Assembly: GCA_020064725.1 (NCBI GenBank)
Contig: JAGTWJ010000017.1
Span: 2,418,001 to 2,482,000, forward strand
Source of the DNA: Drechslerella dactyloides
Lineage: Eukaryota > Ascomycota > Orbiliomycetes > Orbiliales > Orbiliaceae
Direction: 5' to 3'
DNA: 64,000 nt
Positions 36,331-49,766 of the stretch are shown here, piece after piece. Under the pieces are notes generated by a model. That model saw only the letters and a program-made list of their open reading frames with translations. It made no database searches and was not told the origin of the DNA. Positions within the stretch are counted from its first letter, which is position 1, and the number at the start of each line of letters is the position of its first letter. Made by a program: the position numbers and the translations under genes.

Positions 36331-39300
36331 AAGTAGATAATACAGGATACATGAGAATGAACTGGGGTATCGGGTGTTTCTTCCTAGAGCTCTGAATATA
36401 TCGCAAGACGAACCGTGCGTGATATATCGTAATAGGTTAGGGTTTGTGGTAGCGCTCGTGCTCATACCAGAATGGGCAGATGCGTCATGCATGGAATTAG
36501 GTAGCCGTCGTCTAGAAGTCGGATGGGCGGGGTGAAGACGTTGCACTTACGGCAATCGACGTGGTGAACGGTTGTCGGGACGGTTAAAGTTCCGGTGAAG
36601 GATCGGGGCGTGCGTACGTCTGGACAAGTAGGGCGCAAAAAGCAATGGTTCAAGACAAATATGTAAATAGGCATCTGAGCCCAGCTTGAACGTCGAGATG
36701 CGGATCGATCTCGGCAACTGGACGTAGAATATGGCTAGAATTGTCCGGTACTGAACATAGATCGATTAGATTCAATCGAGTCGTCGTCATATATGCATAG
36801 TGGGCAGTTCGCGCGGAAGTGCAGATACTGTGCGTTCGGATGTATGCGCCGGGGGCGCCAGCTCCAAATTTGCGTTCGCGCAATCTTAATACATAGAATG
36901 CATCGAATGTGTGGAAATGTAGTTTCACGGCATCAACGGCCGAAGAATTATAGTAATGTGGGAGGCTGGTGCGCGGATGTATGCATGTAGGTCCACATAC
37001 GTACGTTAATATCATGGTCTGATATTGCGCGAAAAGTTAACTTTAACGCCACATGCACTGCGGTTTGATTGCAGGTGTGGATCGATGCGCACACTGCAGC
37101 CTGCTCAGGATGCGTAAGTCTACTAGTATACGTGCTGGCGCTGGCGTTTTTGGATCGTTTTTTTGTTTCTTGAATCCCGGAGATGGAGCGTGCGGTGGTG
37201 TGCATGCATACCTGTATGACTGGTCTAGCTTGATGTGATGCCACAATGTCCTTCAAGTGAGGCTTCCCGAAGCTGTTGAAGCTAGCTTTGGCATGCATGC
37301 ATGCTGCAGAGTTCTGTTAACTTGTGAACTAGTGGCTTTCTAGATGCATGTTCTGATGTATGCAGCTCGACGATCAATATACCGATTGATGTTATTCCGG
37401 AGGGTCGATCGATGTAAACAGCTTGTAGCTTAGTATACAGTGGAGCAGAGTGGAAGTCTGGGAAAACTTTTTAGACTCAAGTCTACGCCGAGTGACGGAC
37501 CCGTTAATCATGATTTCAGGATAAAAAATAAGTTGAGAATCTCGAGTACAGATATCGGTATGTCTAGTGTACGACTAATGAGGACTGCCGAATTACTCGA
37601 GTACAGAGTGCATGTAAAAGATTATATTGGAGCGATTTGAATGGGGACAGCCCGGCTCACCGGCTTCCTGCAGTAATCAACGGCCTATATTGGAATTCTA
37701 GAATACTAGCATATATATCGTGGTAGTACATCCGTTATATACGGATGCAATGAGCGTAAGCGCTCTGGCGGACGGCTGGCGTGCCACCTTTGAATTTTCA
37801 ACAAGTCGTTCAGCCATGTATCAAGGGTTGTCAGAAGCCAGCCCGCCGTCCTCCGGCATCAAGGATAGGATCCTATATTTGATTTCCTAGGTAGTCGACT
37901 CGACTTATCCTGGTAATATCTGTTACACGAGACTCGAGCTCTGGTACTCGCTCGTGTCGCGAATGCTACGTTGGATAGTTGTACGTATAAGTTATATACG
38001 AACTCATGTATACGTATGACGGAATATGCCGGTGTAACGGTATACCATACACCCAGCTGATCGTCGACTATAAATTTGATGGTTACGTTATATATTCTTC
38101 TAGGGACATTCCGAAGATCAGAAGTTAACATGGGTGTACATACACACGTGCATACGATAGTCATTAAGCTATATCGGCCGAAAGTATAGCACTTGTACAT
38201 GTACATGTATGTGCGTGCGTGCGTACGTACGTGTCTACCTGGGCAAGTCGGTAGGATGTTGTATGCACTTACTTAATATTTCGCTAGCTACGAGGATGGG
38301 TGTTTTTCGACAGGGTAGGGATCAAATCCGATGTTTCGATGCATGGATGCATGCAGCCAACGGACCAGGAAGGAAGGCAATATGGAAGGAAAATAAACGT
38401 CCAAAATTCAACGGATCCACCTGTGCGATACAGTGCCGACTGGTACCGGTGTGTACCAGCGGTGGAGATTGATGGGGATGGGATAAAAGTACAGTTGTGT
38501 AGAGGGTATGTACCCCGTCGGCGCTTCGTGCGTGCAGGACGCGGCGGTGGGTACGGGCTTAAAGTTTATGGATGGACGGGTGGCATGGAAGGGAAATGTT
38601 GTATGTTTTGGGAATAGCGTCGCGGAGGGAGGAGAGAGGATGGTTGAGGGACGGGGTGGACTGTCTGTGTATGTAATCGGGAGGGACGTCGGTGGGTCAG
38701 GTGGCAGGAGTCTGAGTGATTGGGTCGCTTTGTTATATTTTACGATATCTGATAATATAGGAACACTCAACGTCGGTGTTGTTTGAGTTCCTCTTTTCCC
38801 AGGTATATTCGTATGTCCGATTTTAAGTATAACATATTAGAGCTATTAAAGTAGACGTACATAACGGTTCTTGGTTATACGGAGGCGGGATTGACGAATA
38901 GGATTACAGATACGAGACTGTGCTGGTATGTTATGAGGAAGATGCGAATGCGAATTTCCAAAGGACTGACGATCGACAATGGTATTGCATGGCTGATTTC
39001 GATTGGCTTAACTTGGTATGTTACATACCTACGGCAGGAATACTACAGCTCGGCATAAAGACAGATATCATGCCTGGAGATACGGAACGAGGCCATCAGA
39101 TGCACTGTTCCGAGTATGCTAGCTAGTGTTGACTGCGATGTGGTATACGTCGTAGGCGCTTACGGGCAGGAAATTAATGCGTCCCGTGGCTCAACCGTCC
39201 TCATTTGCAATTATGCCGTTGCGGTACCGGGCGCACGTTTCTTATTCATGGCTTAGCATCCGCGGATTCGATCGATATTCTAGAATAGTCCGCGAAGTGG

Positions 39301-41000
39301 GATGATCGATATTTGGGCCGCGGTTTTGCGGATGGACACCGGTTCCTGGACTGATCGGATGCAGTTGTGGTCCGCCTTCTAGAAGCCTGCCTATCTTGTC
39401 TTGGAGGAGTCATTGAGGATCCGGTCGCGATCGATTGACTGACTGACGGATAAACTAGCTCCTAAAGCTTGCGGCATCGGATTCCTTGCGATCTGAGGGG
39501 TCTGATGCGCAACGTCTCACGCGGTCGAGAGCCCGCGCGAACAGTTGCCCTTTTGCTTGCGAGAGGCGACCGTTTTTGGCGATGTCTCTGGACAAAGCAT
39601 ATTTTTGATTGTTGGTGTGTTGGGACGCGGCAGCTCTCCCGTTTTAGAACGGCCGGGCGTCCTGGCTTGGCTTCCCTGCGCGAAACTCTAACTGCGAGCA
39701 AGAAGAAGCTTTGAGGTCCCCCCGAGACTAGAGAAGGTCCCCCGTCCACGCAGCAAAATACCGCGGACAGAACCATGGATCCTCAAGGCCAGTTGGATGG
39801 ACGGAGAGAGGATCACAAAATATTCTGGAAGGAAGCAAGGAAGCCAGCCCTGGACGATTCAATGGGGGCGACGAGCATTCCCAAGCCGGCGGCCCTCGCG
39901 TGTGTCTCAGTGAACCGTCTCGTTCGATTGCATCTTTGGCCCGGCAGATCCTTTCTCAAAGCCCATGAAGCTGGAGCACCAAGAACTTCCAGAAGCGTCG
40001 TAGAATGCCGGCCCCCCGACCAAGGGCTGCAGAGAGCAGGGGGGCCGGCCGCCAAAACGTGATTTGGCCGCAGAACGGCCGGCCAGAGAGAGTTAGCAGC
40101 GAGCTAGCGACATCATCACCAGCGAGGAGAGGAGGGGACTAGGAGGCAGAAGGAATGATGGGGACACATGCGTGTGAAGAGAGGGAAGGAACCTGCATCC
40201 ATGCATCCATGCGTGGCCAAGACGCACAGATTGGAACATCCAGCTCACAGTTAACGCTGCTGTTGTGCCACCACATGCACCTGCCTGCAGGAGGGAGCAG
40301 CAACGGCCTCTCTGCGACCCCGGTTTTCCGTCTGGCGAGACAGATCAAGAGGATGGGGGATGGAATCGAACTAGAACTGCTCTCCGTCAGGAAGAGTCAT
40401 CCGGATGGCGTCGATGGCGTGTGATGCGATGTTATCGATCGCGGCGCATGAACGCCGGGCGGATGAATAAGCCTTGTCTAAGGCTGGTGTGCGGTGACGA
40501 TGTGTTGCGCCGTCGTCCGGAGCGGATTCATGCACCCTTCCTGCTATATAAGATACCTATAACTCCGATCTGGTATCGAATCATGGAACCACCTTCCAGC
40601 TTCTCCGGCATCGCGGCGAAAGATCGTAAGAAAGCGCATGCATAAGTGCTTGCATATCGATTAATCAATCTGCCTCCGACACGCATCCATTCGTGCCTGC
40701 GAGCCTGAGTCGCATCTGCAACCGTCGACCTGATTGCCTCCTAGCGCCCACCACCACTATCCATCCAACCACCCTCGACAGAATTTCGACTCGACTCGAT
40801 TCGACTCTGGACCTGTCACAGACCACCACTCGGCTAGCGTCCGGATTGCCCTCCAATCTTACCGAGCCCGAGCCTGCTGCCCTTCGTCCCGCCGCACAGC
40901 GCTGCTCTGCTTGTTTTCCTTCGCAGCCGAGCTGATCGAGGCTAGCTGGTACGTCTGCGAAACCGCGAGTGTGAACCATGTGTATCGCACGGTGTATTAC
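36331..41000. other. Gene-poor region, about 4.7 kb
   Basis: This stretch resembles the other gene-poor regions: short ORFs without motifs and many self-complementary words, for example GTGCGTGCGTGCGTACGTAC near 38,211-38,230 and CATGCATGCATG near 37,293-37,304. At about 38.4-38.8 kb both strands are open for 90-120 codons, but neither translation is recognisable. No RNA gene or transposon was seen. Confidence 0.45.
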
Positions 41001-44000
41001 AACTTTGTGCACTACGTATCATTTTAATTTGCCTCGAAGCGCCGGGGCTCTGACATTCATTCGCATCTAATCCTGTCTGTCCGCTTGCTACCTGGCTGCT
41101 TGTTTGCTTGCCTATCTGTTCCGCTGCCCGTCCATTCATGTTATCCCATTCACGACTTTGACCCGTAGTCACAAGTTCAGACAAACACGGAAACAGCTTG
41201 CCAGCCTCGCCCTGCTCTTGCATTCCTTCTGCATTCCTGGCGGTGGGAGGAGAATCTCACACTAACGTGCCTGCACCTATCGATACAGCCGCAGCGTGGA
41301 CCTTGTCCCGTCAAACGTATCAGCTGGGAATTCAATCGGATCGATCGAGCCTGGTATGTAAGTCCGTCCACCGCATATTTGTACACACATGCCTGTGCAG
41401 GTATTCCGGTATTCAGTGCACATGTCGAGGTGGTGGTGGCTTGATGCCTGAACTGTGCCTCGTCCTTACTTTTATTTCCCACACACCCCGTTCATTCAGC
41501 GCTCCCATTCCCACGGATGCCGGATCGCGTTCGGGCTGGCCACCACGTTTTATATTCCTCCAGCGTCCCAGATCGGGATTCCACCTGCCCTAAAACGTTG
41601 CCCTCGCGTTTCCACCTCTAAGCATCGTGTCTTTTAGATGCATGTTCCTCTCCTACATCCCAGGTTTTTTTTTTTTTATAGACATGCATCCGAATCATAG
41701 TTGACGTGCATACTCTTGGTGACTTTGACTGATTGCTAGTCAGAGGATCCGATTCAGCGACAGACACAAGGACAGACAGACGGAAGAGACATTTCTCCCC
41801 TTGTCCCTATCCTCCACTCACGCGCATATAGTTCCCAGTGATCCGTCGACCACCGATCGAACCCAGCCCGCCGGGATACCAACCAACCGACCAACTGTTC
41901 CTCACCTTTGGCCTGCACCCAACGTGTGTCTGCACAACCTCGCCGTCCGCGCCCGCCACACCGCTGTTACGTTAACGCGATCCTGCAACTCTGGCAAATC
42001 CCGTTGGTGAAGCCTGAGCTGCCGCCTATCAGAGTGAGTTATCACCGATTGAGGTGCACGTCCCTTCTCCCGGCGCTCAGGAATTGTCCTTGCTCTCGGT
42101 TCTGGGAGCCCGTTTTTCCCTTGGTGTTTCACGCAGGCACGCTCCGGCTTCTCTGGTCCTTTCCCCCTCCTCGCTGGTGCTGAAACCTCTGCTTGTTGAG
42201 CCGCGCCCCTAGCAGTACTCCGTAGAAGAAGAGGAGGACCCGGACCCGGACGAGGGCTCTGGAAAAACCTTTTTGCTGGATACGAGGGGAGGGGATAACA
42301 CTGCAATGCAATATTTGGCCCCGCTCTTTGTTTCTTTCTTTTTCTTTCGCCTCGGTTCCCTGGGTAGATGCAGACATTCATGTATTCTTCCTTTCCGGCT
42401 GGGCCTCTGCACCCTCGTCTGAGACAAGTCTCGCTGTTGCCCGTGTCGTTGCGTCGTCGCCCGGGCTGGGCTCTGGGGGGCATGTTTGTACGTACGCCTC
42501 TACGCCTGCGTCCTCGCGGACACGCACATACACACAACATGTTTGTGGGCCACCACCGACGTGATTTCGACGATGCTTCATGAAGCGAGAACCACGGCCT
42601 CTGGCGCTGTGTGTGTGGAGGTGCCAGCTCTGCATGCGATTATACGGCATGGTCCTGGCGTCGAATCTCCATCTGCAGCTCCAATTTCATGATCGTCCGC
42701 ATCCCTGCCTGGTCGTGCATTGCTGGCGTCCCCCGGAAGCAAGGTCTAACCATCCAAGCAACCCTGCTCCACCATTCTTTGGCTTTTTTTCTTCTTCGGG
42801 GCTTGGATTCAAACACGAAGACCAGAGAGAAAATGGCGCTTTCTCCCGATTCCGCAAGGACTGGTTGCTGAAGCCGGCTTGTGCGGGTCGCCTGCTTCCC
42901 AACCCAAACAGCCTGCCCACATTTCCATTGCATTACACGACAGCCAGTCAGCCAGCCTGCCAGCAGCCGGTGAGACAGCCGGAGCGTGAGCCAGAGCGTG
43001 AGCCAGTCCATGAGCCAGCGCCAGCGCCTGCGAGGGAGCGAGGGCGAGGGCGAGGGCGAGGGCATGGTACCTGCTTGCCTCTGCGTCGCATGAGCGGCTT
43101 CTTCTGTGACCTGTTGTTCTCTCTTCAGTCCCTCGAGACGACGTCCGTTCCCAACATCCTCCAAACCCGCCGCTGATTGATGCTCTCCGCCTCCTCCAGC
43201 TTCCGCTTCGAATCCATCGATTGCCCGTCCCAGCAGCCGACGACATTGTCTGAATGAGTGAGTGAGCGAGAGCCTCGGCAGCCTTTCCCACCACCGCACA
43301 CCGCGCAAACAAACTGCAGGCAAGGCAAGAAGACAAGAAAGAAGAAGAAGGCAAGGCCAGGCAGGCCACCCACCCGGCCACAGCGCCGCATGCACTCTGG
43401 CGATCGACTAGAGGCGTCGCTCTCGCCATATCGGACCAGCTTCTCCTCCATCCGCTCGCTGGCTGGCCGATCGCCCACCGGCTTGCCTGCCTGACCTCGT
43501 GGCTGCGCGCTCTCTCCCTCCGATCTTCAACAGCGCCAGTGAGAGAGAGCCAGCCAGCCAGTGAACGGACGGACGAGGGCGAGAGGGGCAAAACGCGCGG
43601 AACAGGCCTGGCGTGGATGGTGTAGCCTTATGTATGGAACACACCAGCCCGTTTTCTAGAAGCCCTTCCCTCCAGATTGGCAGATTCCTGTTCGCCGGGT
43701 GCGGGTGCGTTTCGTTCGATCTTTTGGCTCTTTGAGGACCGCACTCCAACTAGCCTGTCTTCCTCTCCTTCCCTTCCAACATTTTTCTGATATCTGTCCG
43801 GACGTTCTCTGTAGAACGTCTGTCTGTCTGCTTCGTTGCTGCCGCTGCCGCCGCTACTGCTTGGCTCTGTTCTCCCCCTCTCCACCTCCCGGCACGTTTC
43901 ACCGTCGGCCGTATTCTCCGACTTTTTCTTTCCTATACAAGACTCGTCGCAGGAGACGTCGGTGGGACGGTAATAGCTGACCGAAATAACGCCCCCAGTC

Positions 44001-45993
44001 CGCCAGCCCAACCAGACCTCGTCTGTACAAACCCTTTTCGACACTGTTGCGTATGTTTCTAGCTCTCCAACCCACACTCTCCCTCCCCCAGACCCGCTGC
44101 CCACCACCGTTATCAGGTTCGATCGATTCTCTCAGATCTACTTATATCTCGAATTTGTCCGCGACCTCACGCTGCCACGCTGCACCCAAGCAACTGTTGC
44201 GGACCTTGCATTGTCCGGCTCGCAAAGTATAAATTTCGTTCGCTTCATTCGCAGGTTGTGCTCAGCTATCTGGGAAGCACCAGCTGCCTGATCTGGCTGC
44301 TGCATTAAGAATTCTCCCCAGACACACCGGTGCTTCCTCTTATGCCCCCGTCTGTCCGTCCTGCGGATCTGCGGGCACCGTCCAGTTCGCACGGCTTTCT
44401 TTGGACGCTTTTCTGAATTCCCCCAAACTCGCGCTCTGCCTGCGCCGATTGGACCCGCACTTTTATTATTCTTTGACACCTGCTCGATTATGGAGCAATA
44501 GCGAATTTCTACTGTTATCGTCGTCCTTCCTGCGATTACTCGCTATTGGGACCTCGTTAGCCTGAGGTTCCATGTCGGCACCGCCGAGTTCTTCTCCCCT
44601 TCGCCTGGTGTCTTTCCGTCTCCCCTCCCTTCGCTCGCATTGACTCTTTCGTCTCGCAAATTGCATCACGTACCTCGCCCGTAGAAACTCACCGCGCCTC
44701 GTTCTTCGAACACACCTGCCCGGTTTCCTCATTCTGTCTTGACCGTCATCCCCCCCAGCCCTCCTCTGCCGCCGGGTTAACCTTCTCGAACATTTTTTCC
44801 CCCTTGCTTTCCTGGATAGGAGCTCATCCTCTGTGTGTGTGTCTTTAAGGACTTAGGCCGTTTTGACAGTCTTCGACAGTTTCAGTTCGGGACCGACATT
44901 GTGAATTTGGTCAACTCGAGGCTCGACAATAAGAATTGTTCTTCTTTTTCGACAAAGGCGAACGCTATTCGAAAGGAACGTTCGGCACTTCTTCCACAAT
45001 TTTCTTCCCTTTTACCGGCTGCTCGCACGCTCGCGGCCGCCTTTTTCGCACTCGATAGCTTTTCACCAAGGGAAAACACACAGCACGGCAGGGTCGACAA
45101 ACGGATAGTGCTTGATTGAGAAGGTCGTAGAGCAACCGGGTGTACCATCTACTAGGAACATTCAGGAAACACAATAACGAACTTTGGGACATCCGAACGG
45201 AATAGTTTAGGTTTTTCCCTTGTGCTTCGAGAAACAGAAGGGACGGAATATTCTCTAGAATTCCTCCCCTACCTACCTCCCAACCAACGAGGAACCCCCC
45301 GACGAAACGAGGGCAGAGGACTGCTTCGTTTTCTTTTTTGATATTTTTTTCGCCAATCCAATCGACCACCTGCAGGGCCGTGCTCGTGCTCTGTGGTTTC
45401 TCCGTGCTCACCCTCCATTTGGAACCCCATCGGTACCTGCTGTCGTTTTCGCCCAGCCAATCTGCCACGGTTCTCAAACTCTCGGACAAAGACGGTCACG
45501 ACCACCAACAGAGTTTGTGTCCAGCGCTCAGCTTGCCGTGTTACACAAACTGCCTCGTGCGACAGCCCCGAAAAGGCCGCAGAAAACGAGAGAGCGGACG
45601 AGAGGGAAAGAAAGATTGTCGACGCTGCTTCGCGATTGGAGGGGCGGATCTGAGACAAACAGCACTCGACTGACGACCGAAAAACCCGCCCGGCTCGCAG
45701 CGAAGTAACCCGGCGGACGGACGACGGCTCGCAGGAGGACCTCCACCCTTTTATGCTTCCTTAACAAGTAGCACCTCTCCGCTTCTCGAATTGGTGGTGC
45801 AGCTTGTAAATATCGACATCCGGGGAGGTGCTTTCTACTGATCGTTCCTATTCTTGGTCTTCCTCTCTCTCCTTTCAATCAACGGGACGCCTTTCTTTGG
45901 GATCTTTCGGCATTCGAGTTCATCTTTGGGGAACGTCCCTTCGCAGCGGTTCTGTCGAAGGGATAGTGCGGGACTTGTACACACACAACAACA
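41001..45993 (+). promoter_or_regulatory. Long pyrimidine-rich upstream region of the cAMP phosphodiesterase
   Basis: Almost 5 kb left of the phosphodiesterase start is C- and T-rich on the + strand without a recognisable protein. ORFs of up to 260 codons on the - strand are explained by repeats and composition. Such length may mean a large promoter or long leader for a regulated signalling gene, or unrecognised non-coding transcription. Start codons upstream of 45,994 exist, but no leader boundary can be fixed by eye. Confidence 0.3.
42970..43064 (+). repeat. Imperfect hexamer minisatellite
   Basis: The sequence changes from GAGCGT/GAGCCA hexamers into CAGCGC and then at least four GAGGGC units. 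Because six is a multiple of three, the array keeps frames open on both strands, which produces artificial Ala/Leu-rich ORFs opposite it. Confidence 0.75.
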
Positions 45994-48492
45994 ATGATCA
46001 AGGAGATAGCGAAGTGTAGCGTGGTCTATGTCGACCGGAGGGCTCGGTCGGAGCGAAGCGTGTCGCGGGGAGACCTTCCGTTGAAGTCTACGACGGAAGA
46101 AGGCTTGGAGACCGAGCATGAGGAAGTCACACGGAACATCCAGGCCTTACTGTCGGTGTTCACGAATGGTGCGTCTTCTTCCGTTATCGAAAGGGTGTGT
46201 GTCTACGGAGCCGGCCTCGGGTGAACTAACGCAAGACGACTCTTAGTTTCAATACACCTCTCTGGATCCTCGTGCTTAGCGACCCTGTCTGAAATTAGCA
46301 ACTACGATCCGACCCCGACAGTCTTGATACTGGACGTGCCGGCCAGACACCTGGAAGACGATGAGTCGCAAGAGGTGGACCGACATGACTCGGGCATCGC
46401 CTCCTCGGTTGGAGAGGATCCGCTGTACGGTCGGTCGCTGCTACGTCACATCAGAGGGGAAATGGAAGTGGAAACGTACTCTCAGAATATCCTGACCGTT
46501 GCTCTGATATCGGACCTCGAATCCACGACCAAATCGATAGACGCGGGATCATGGACCGAGTCGGACGAGGAGGAGACCCTCCTGGCCTCCAGGCTACTGG
46601 ACACTGGCGCTGCCGAAGCGTTTCCGTCACCCCTGACGAAACAGAACACGAAAGCGTTATCCATGCACTGCTACCGGCTGGCACGGAAGGCTCTGAAGCG
46701 AAGAAGCGAGCGGAAGAGATCGTGGGTTGGCGTCGACACGGATCTGGAGGTGGAGGAGCAGGAACGGAAGAATAACATTCGTGTCGCGGAGGGATATGCG
46801 TACTTGCGGGAGAAGATGTAAGGAAACCATTAAACTTCCCGTCTGGAGAAGGTTTACCGGCCGGCCGGGCAGCCTGAACCCTGGAGATTGCTCGTTTAAT
46901 ATGTGGAGACGGGAGCTGACAGTTCGATTGCTTTGTTTGCTTTGGAAACAATTACAGGGTGTCCGAGTTGATGTCTGATATCTTCAAGCCCAACGGTCCA
47001 GCGCACACCAAGTCGGAGAGGTTTGTCGAACGAGTCCCATCTGATATTCACCGTGATTGCTATTCTCGGATGGTTGCAGCTGGCTAACAGACATGGATGG
47101 TTTTCGTGAGGACAGCAAAATCCGAGTTTCACCGCACAGACACGAGCTGGTGCGTCAAAGCGTTTGCCGATGGGACTTCTCGGCGCACGAGTTCACGGAT
47201 GACGAGCTGCTGCTGTGCGCCTTCGAGATGTTCAATCACGCCTTCACGATGCCCGAGGTTGAGGATTGGCGGATATCACCCGGACAGCTCACGGACTTCC
47301 TGTTTGCTTGTCGTAGGGCGTACAACGAACAGGTTCCGTACCACAACTTTAGGCACGTGGTGGATGTCTTGCAGGGTGTCTTCTACTTCTGCCTCGCCCT
47401 CGGCGTTCTCCCGCATTTCGATGGCAAGCAGGCGCCCAGACCGAAGGCCAGCGCGACGTCGTTGTCCAAGATCCTGCGGCCTTTCGATGCTCTGACGCTG
47501 TTGATTGTCGCCGTCGGCCACGACGTCGGTCACCCGGGAGTGAACAATGCGTTCCTGGTCACGCTCAAGGCACCGCTTGCGCAGATGTACAATGACAAGT
47601 CGGTTCTCGAGTCGTTCCATTGCGCTGCATTTTCGCAAGTGTTGCGGAAACACTGGCCCATCACCCAGACGGAGCCTGCTATGAGGAGGTTGATGATCGA
47701 CTCGATTCTGGCGACGGATATGGGTCTGCATTTCGACTATATGGGGCAGCTGGACAAACTCAAGCAGAAGTTAAAGCAGGATAAGGGTATCAAGAACTGG
47801 GACGAGAAGACCATCTCCGCCAACCGAAGTCTTCTCTGCACGTTGCTGATAAAATGTGCCGACATCAGCAATGTGGTATGTATAATTGCAGGGGATCGAG
47901 AAGTGACGTGGTACGTGAAGTTTGGTGCTGACAATTTTCTCGCTTCATCCAGGCCAGGAGATACGACATTGCAGCCCAGTGGACTGTCATTCTCACGGAT
48001 GAGTTTGCCAGACAGGCGTCGCTGGAAACCGACCTGAAGATTCCAACATCGCTAGCGGTGCCACCTGTTCAGGGTTCCAGCATCGCGCTGGGGAAGTCGC
48101 AGGTTGGGTTTATGAAGCTCTTCGCCGCGCCGCTCTTCCAGTCCATCGCTGATGTGATGCCCGAAATGTCCTTCGGCATCGCGGAGGTCAATGAAAATGT
48201 GACGATATGGCAAAACCTGATCACCGAGTGCACGGAGAAAGGCGACCGGCCATTCTTTCTCGAGAAGATAAGGAACTCGCTATACTACCAGCCCGCCAAC
48301 AACAGCGCCTCGTCATCCAGCGACTACAACGACAAGCGACAGACAAACGGCGTCATTACGGTCACGCAATCGAATGGCAACGGCTCGGACTACCCGGCCA
48401 ACGAATCGAGGACTCGAAAGGCATCTCAAGCGTATCAGGAGCAAGGCACGACAGAACTTCTAGGGATTGGTCATCACGGTAAGAAAGAATAA
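45994..48492 (+). CDS. PDE2: High-affinity 3',5'-cyclic-nucleotide phosphodiesterase
   Basis: Five exons, 45994-46168, 46247-46817, 46958-47020, 47080-47875 and 47953-48492, encode 714 residues. The ATG follows an A/C-rich ACACAACAACA context. The enzyme hydrolyses cAMP to AMP and so lowers protein kinase A activity. The N-terminal third matches the poorly characterised front part of fungal PDE2/PdeA proteins, including SIHLSGSSCL and TPTVLILDVP. The class I catalytic domain follows: YHNFRH with metal-site His358 and His362, then GHDVGHPGVNN with His417-Asp418 and His421, and the last metal ligand Asp531 in KCADISNV. Intron 4 falls just after KCADISNV, and the next exon continues ARRYDIAAQW. 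The final 100 residues are Ser/Asn/Gln-rich and probably disordered. Intron sizes are 78, 140, 59 and 77 nt. Confidence 0.95.
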
Positions 48493-49409
48493 ACTTTACT
48501 ATACTCAACGAATATTACCACAAGAAAAATACAAGATACACAAACAAGAAGAATCATGTCGATATCTATATTTTTGCATCAACGTACGTCACTGCGAGGA
48601 TTGCCCGATGCTAACGGAAGCGGTAAAATCGGGGAGAGGGCAGATGGTAAAAGCTCAGGCTCAACAACACCGTTCGTGACCATCAAGAACTTTTTTTCTT
48701 GTTTCCCTAGGAAGTTCTCTGACTGATTCGTTGTGATTGTGGATGGCTTGACGAACGGAGGGCTTTTGCTCTCTGTCGTGGCCCCCCTCATTCCTTTGAA
48801 GTTGCAGTCCCCCCTCACCCGGAGAGCCACAGGCCTCTAAAACGGGTGCGATCAGACCTACGAGATCGCGATTCAACCTGAACAAAATATTTCGGTGGAA
48901 GAGAGTCGACATGAACGCCAACACCAGCAACAACGGTCTGAGGCTGCAAGTGAACGCTCCTGATGACGCGTAGCTATGATTGCTGCAGATTTACGAAGGA
49001 AGGAAATAAAGACGGAAGGAATCTCGGCATGACTTCCTACACTCCCACACCTGCTTTTGCTATGCCCTTTGAAAAGAATCAAATCAAAAGGATTTTTATT
49101 TAACAACGTTTTCCTTTGGAAAACAAAAATCAAGACATCAAAAGCATCGGGTGGCTGCCCCCAAAACTCGGTTTTTCGCATTTCGTGCTGTTTCGCTGTT
49201 CGTCTCCTTCCCCCTTTCCTTTACGAAATCTACAGGTGGCGTTCCTCCTATCATGTTGCGGGCTTTCTCGAAATTTTTCTTCTTGGACTCGCTTTTGCCT
49301 ACCGATGGCTTATAGGTAGCATTTTGGGTTCTGGATTAGGGTCCTGCTATCTTTCTCGTCGCTGGTGGGCTGCTATACGGCCTATTCTGGTGGTTTTGAT
49401 TTCCACCCG

Positions 49410-49441
49410 GCGTGCGAGCAGGCGTGCGAGCAGGCGTGCGG
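49410..49441 (+). repeat. 12-bp tandem repeat, about 2.7 copies
   Basis: The unit GCGTGCGAGCAG is repeated about 2.7 times in non-coding DNA after the phosphodiesterase. Confidence 0.75.
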
Positions 49442-49723
49442 GCTTCCCTTATTTCTAAATCCAGGCCGTTATCCATCGGCAAGGCAAGCTTGGGTTTCCA
49501 TTTCATTCCTTCCTCTTCCGGTATATAGCTTCTTTACTCGGTGGCCCCTTCCGTCGTCACGATTGCCCACGCGTTTACGTCTTTTATTCCCCTTTACGGA
49601 GCTGCTGTCTTTTTGTCTCTTTGCGGTTCTTCATCTTGAGCCCTCCCGTTTCATTTCCCCTTTTAAAAACCAGTGTCATGCTTGTTGGTTCTTGGTACGT
49701 GCCGTCGTCAAAGAATTAATTGA

Positions 49724-49766
49724 TCATTTGCTGCTGTTGCTGCTGCTGTTGCTGCTGTGTATGTAT
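49724..49766 (+). repeat. CTG/TTG trinucleotide repeat
   Basis: A mixed CTG/TTG triplet run lies in the T-rich intergenic region. It is not in a supported exon. Confidence 0.7.

Noticed and set aside
38408..38786. Open frames on both strands of 92 and 120 codons
   Set aside because: Neither translation resembles a known family, and mutual openness suggests composition rather than coding.
40350..40385. GTTCGATTCCA on the - strand, resembling a tRNA T arm
   Set aside because: The flanking bases do not form a T stem, and no acceptor stem or anticodon arm was found.
41902..42540. - strand ORF of 212 codons
   Set aside because: Arg/Pro-rich translation of pyrimidine-rich DNA without any conserved segment; most likely chance.
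42640..43591. Two overlapping - strand ORFs of 251 and 260 codons
   Set aside because: They are kept open by the hexamer repeat and C-rich DNA, translate to Ala/Leu/Arg-rich low complexity, and show no family motif or splice structure.
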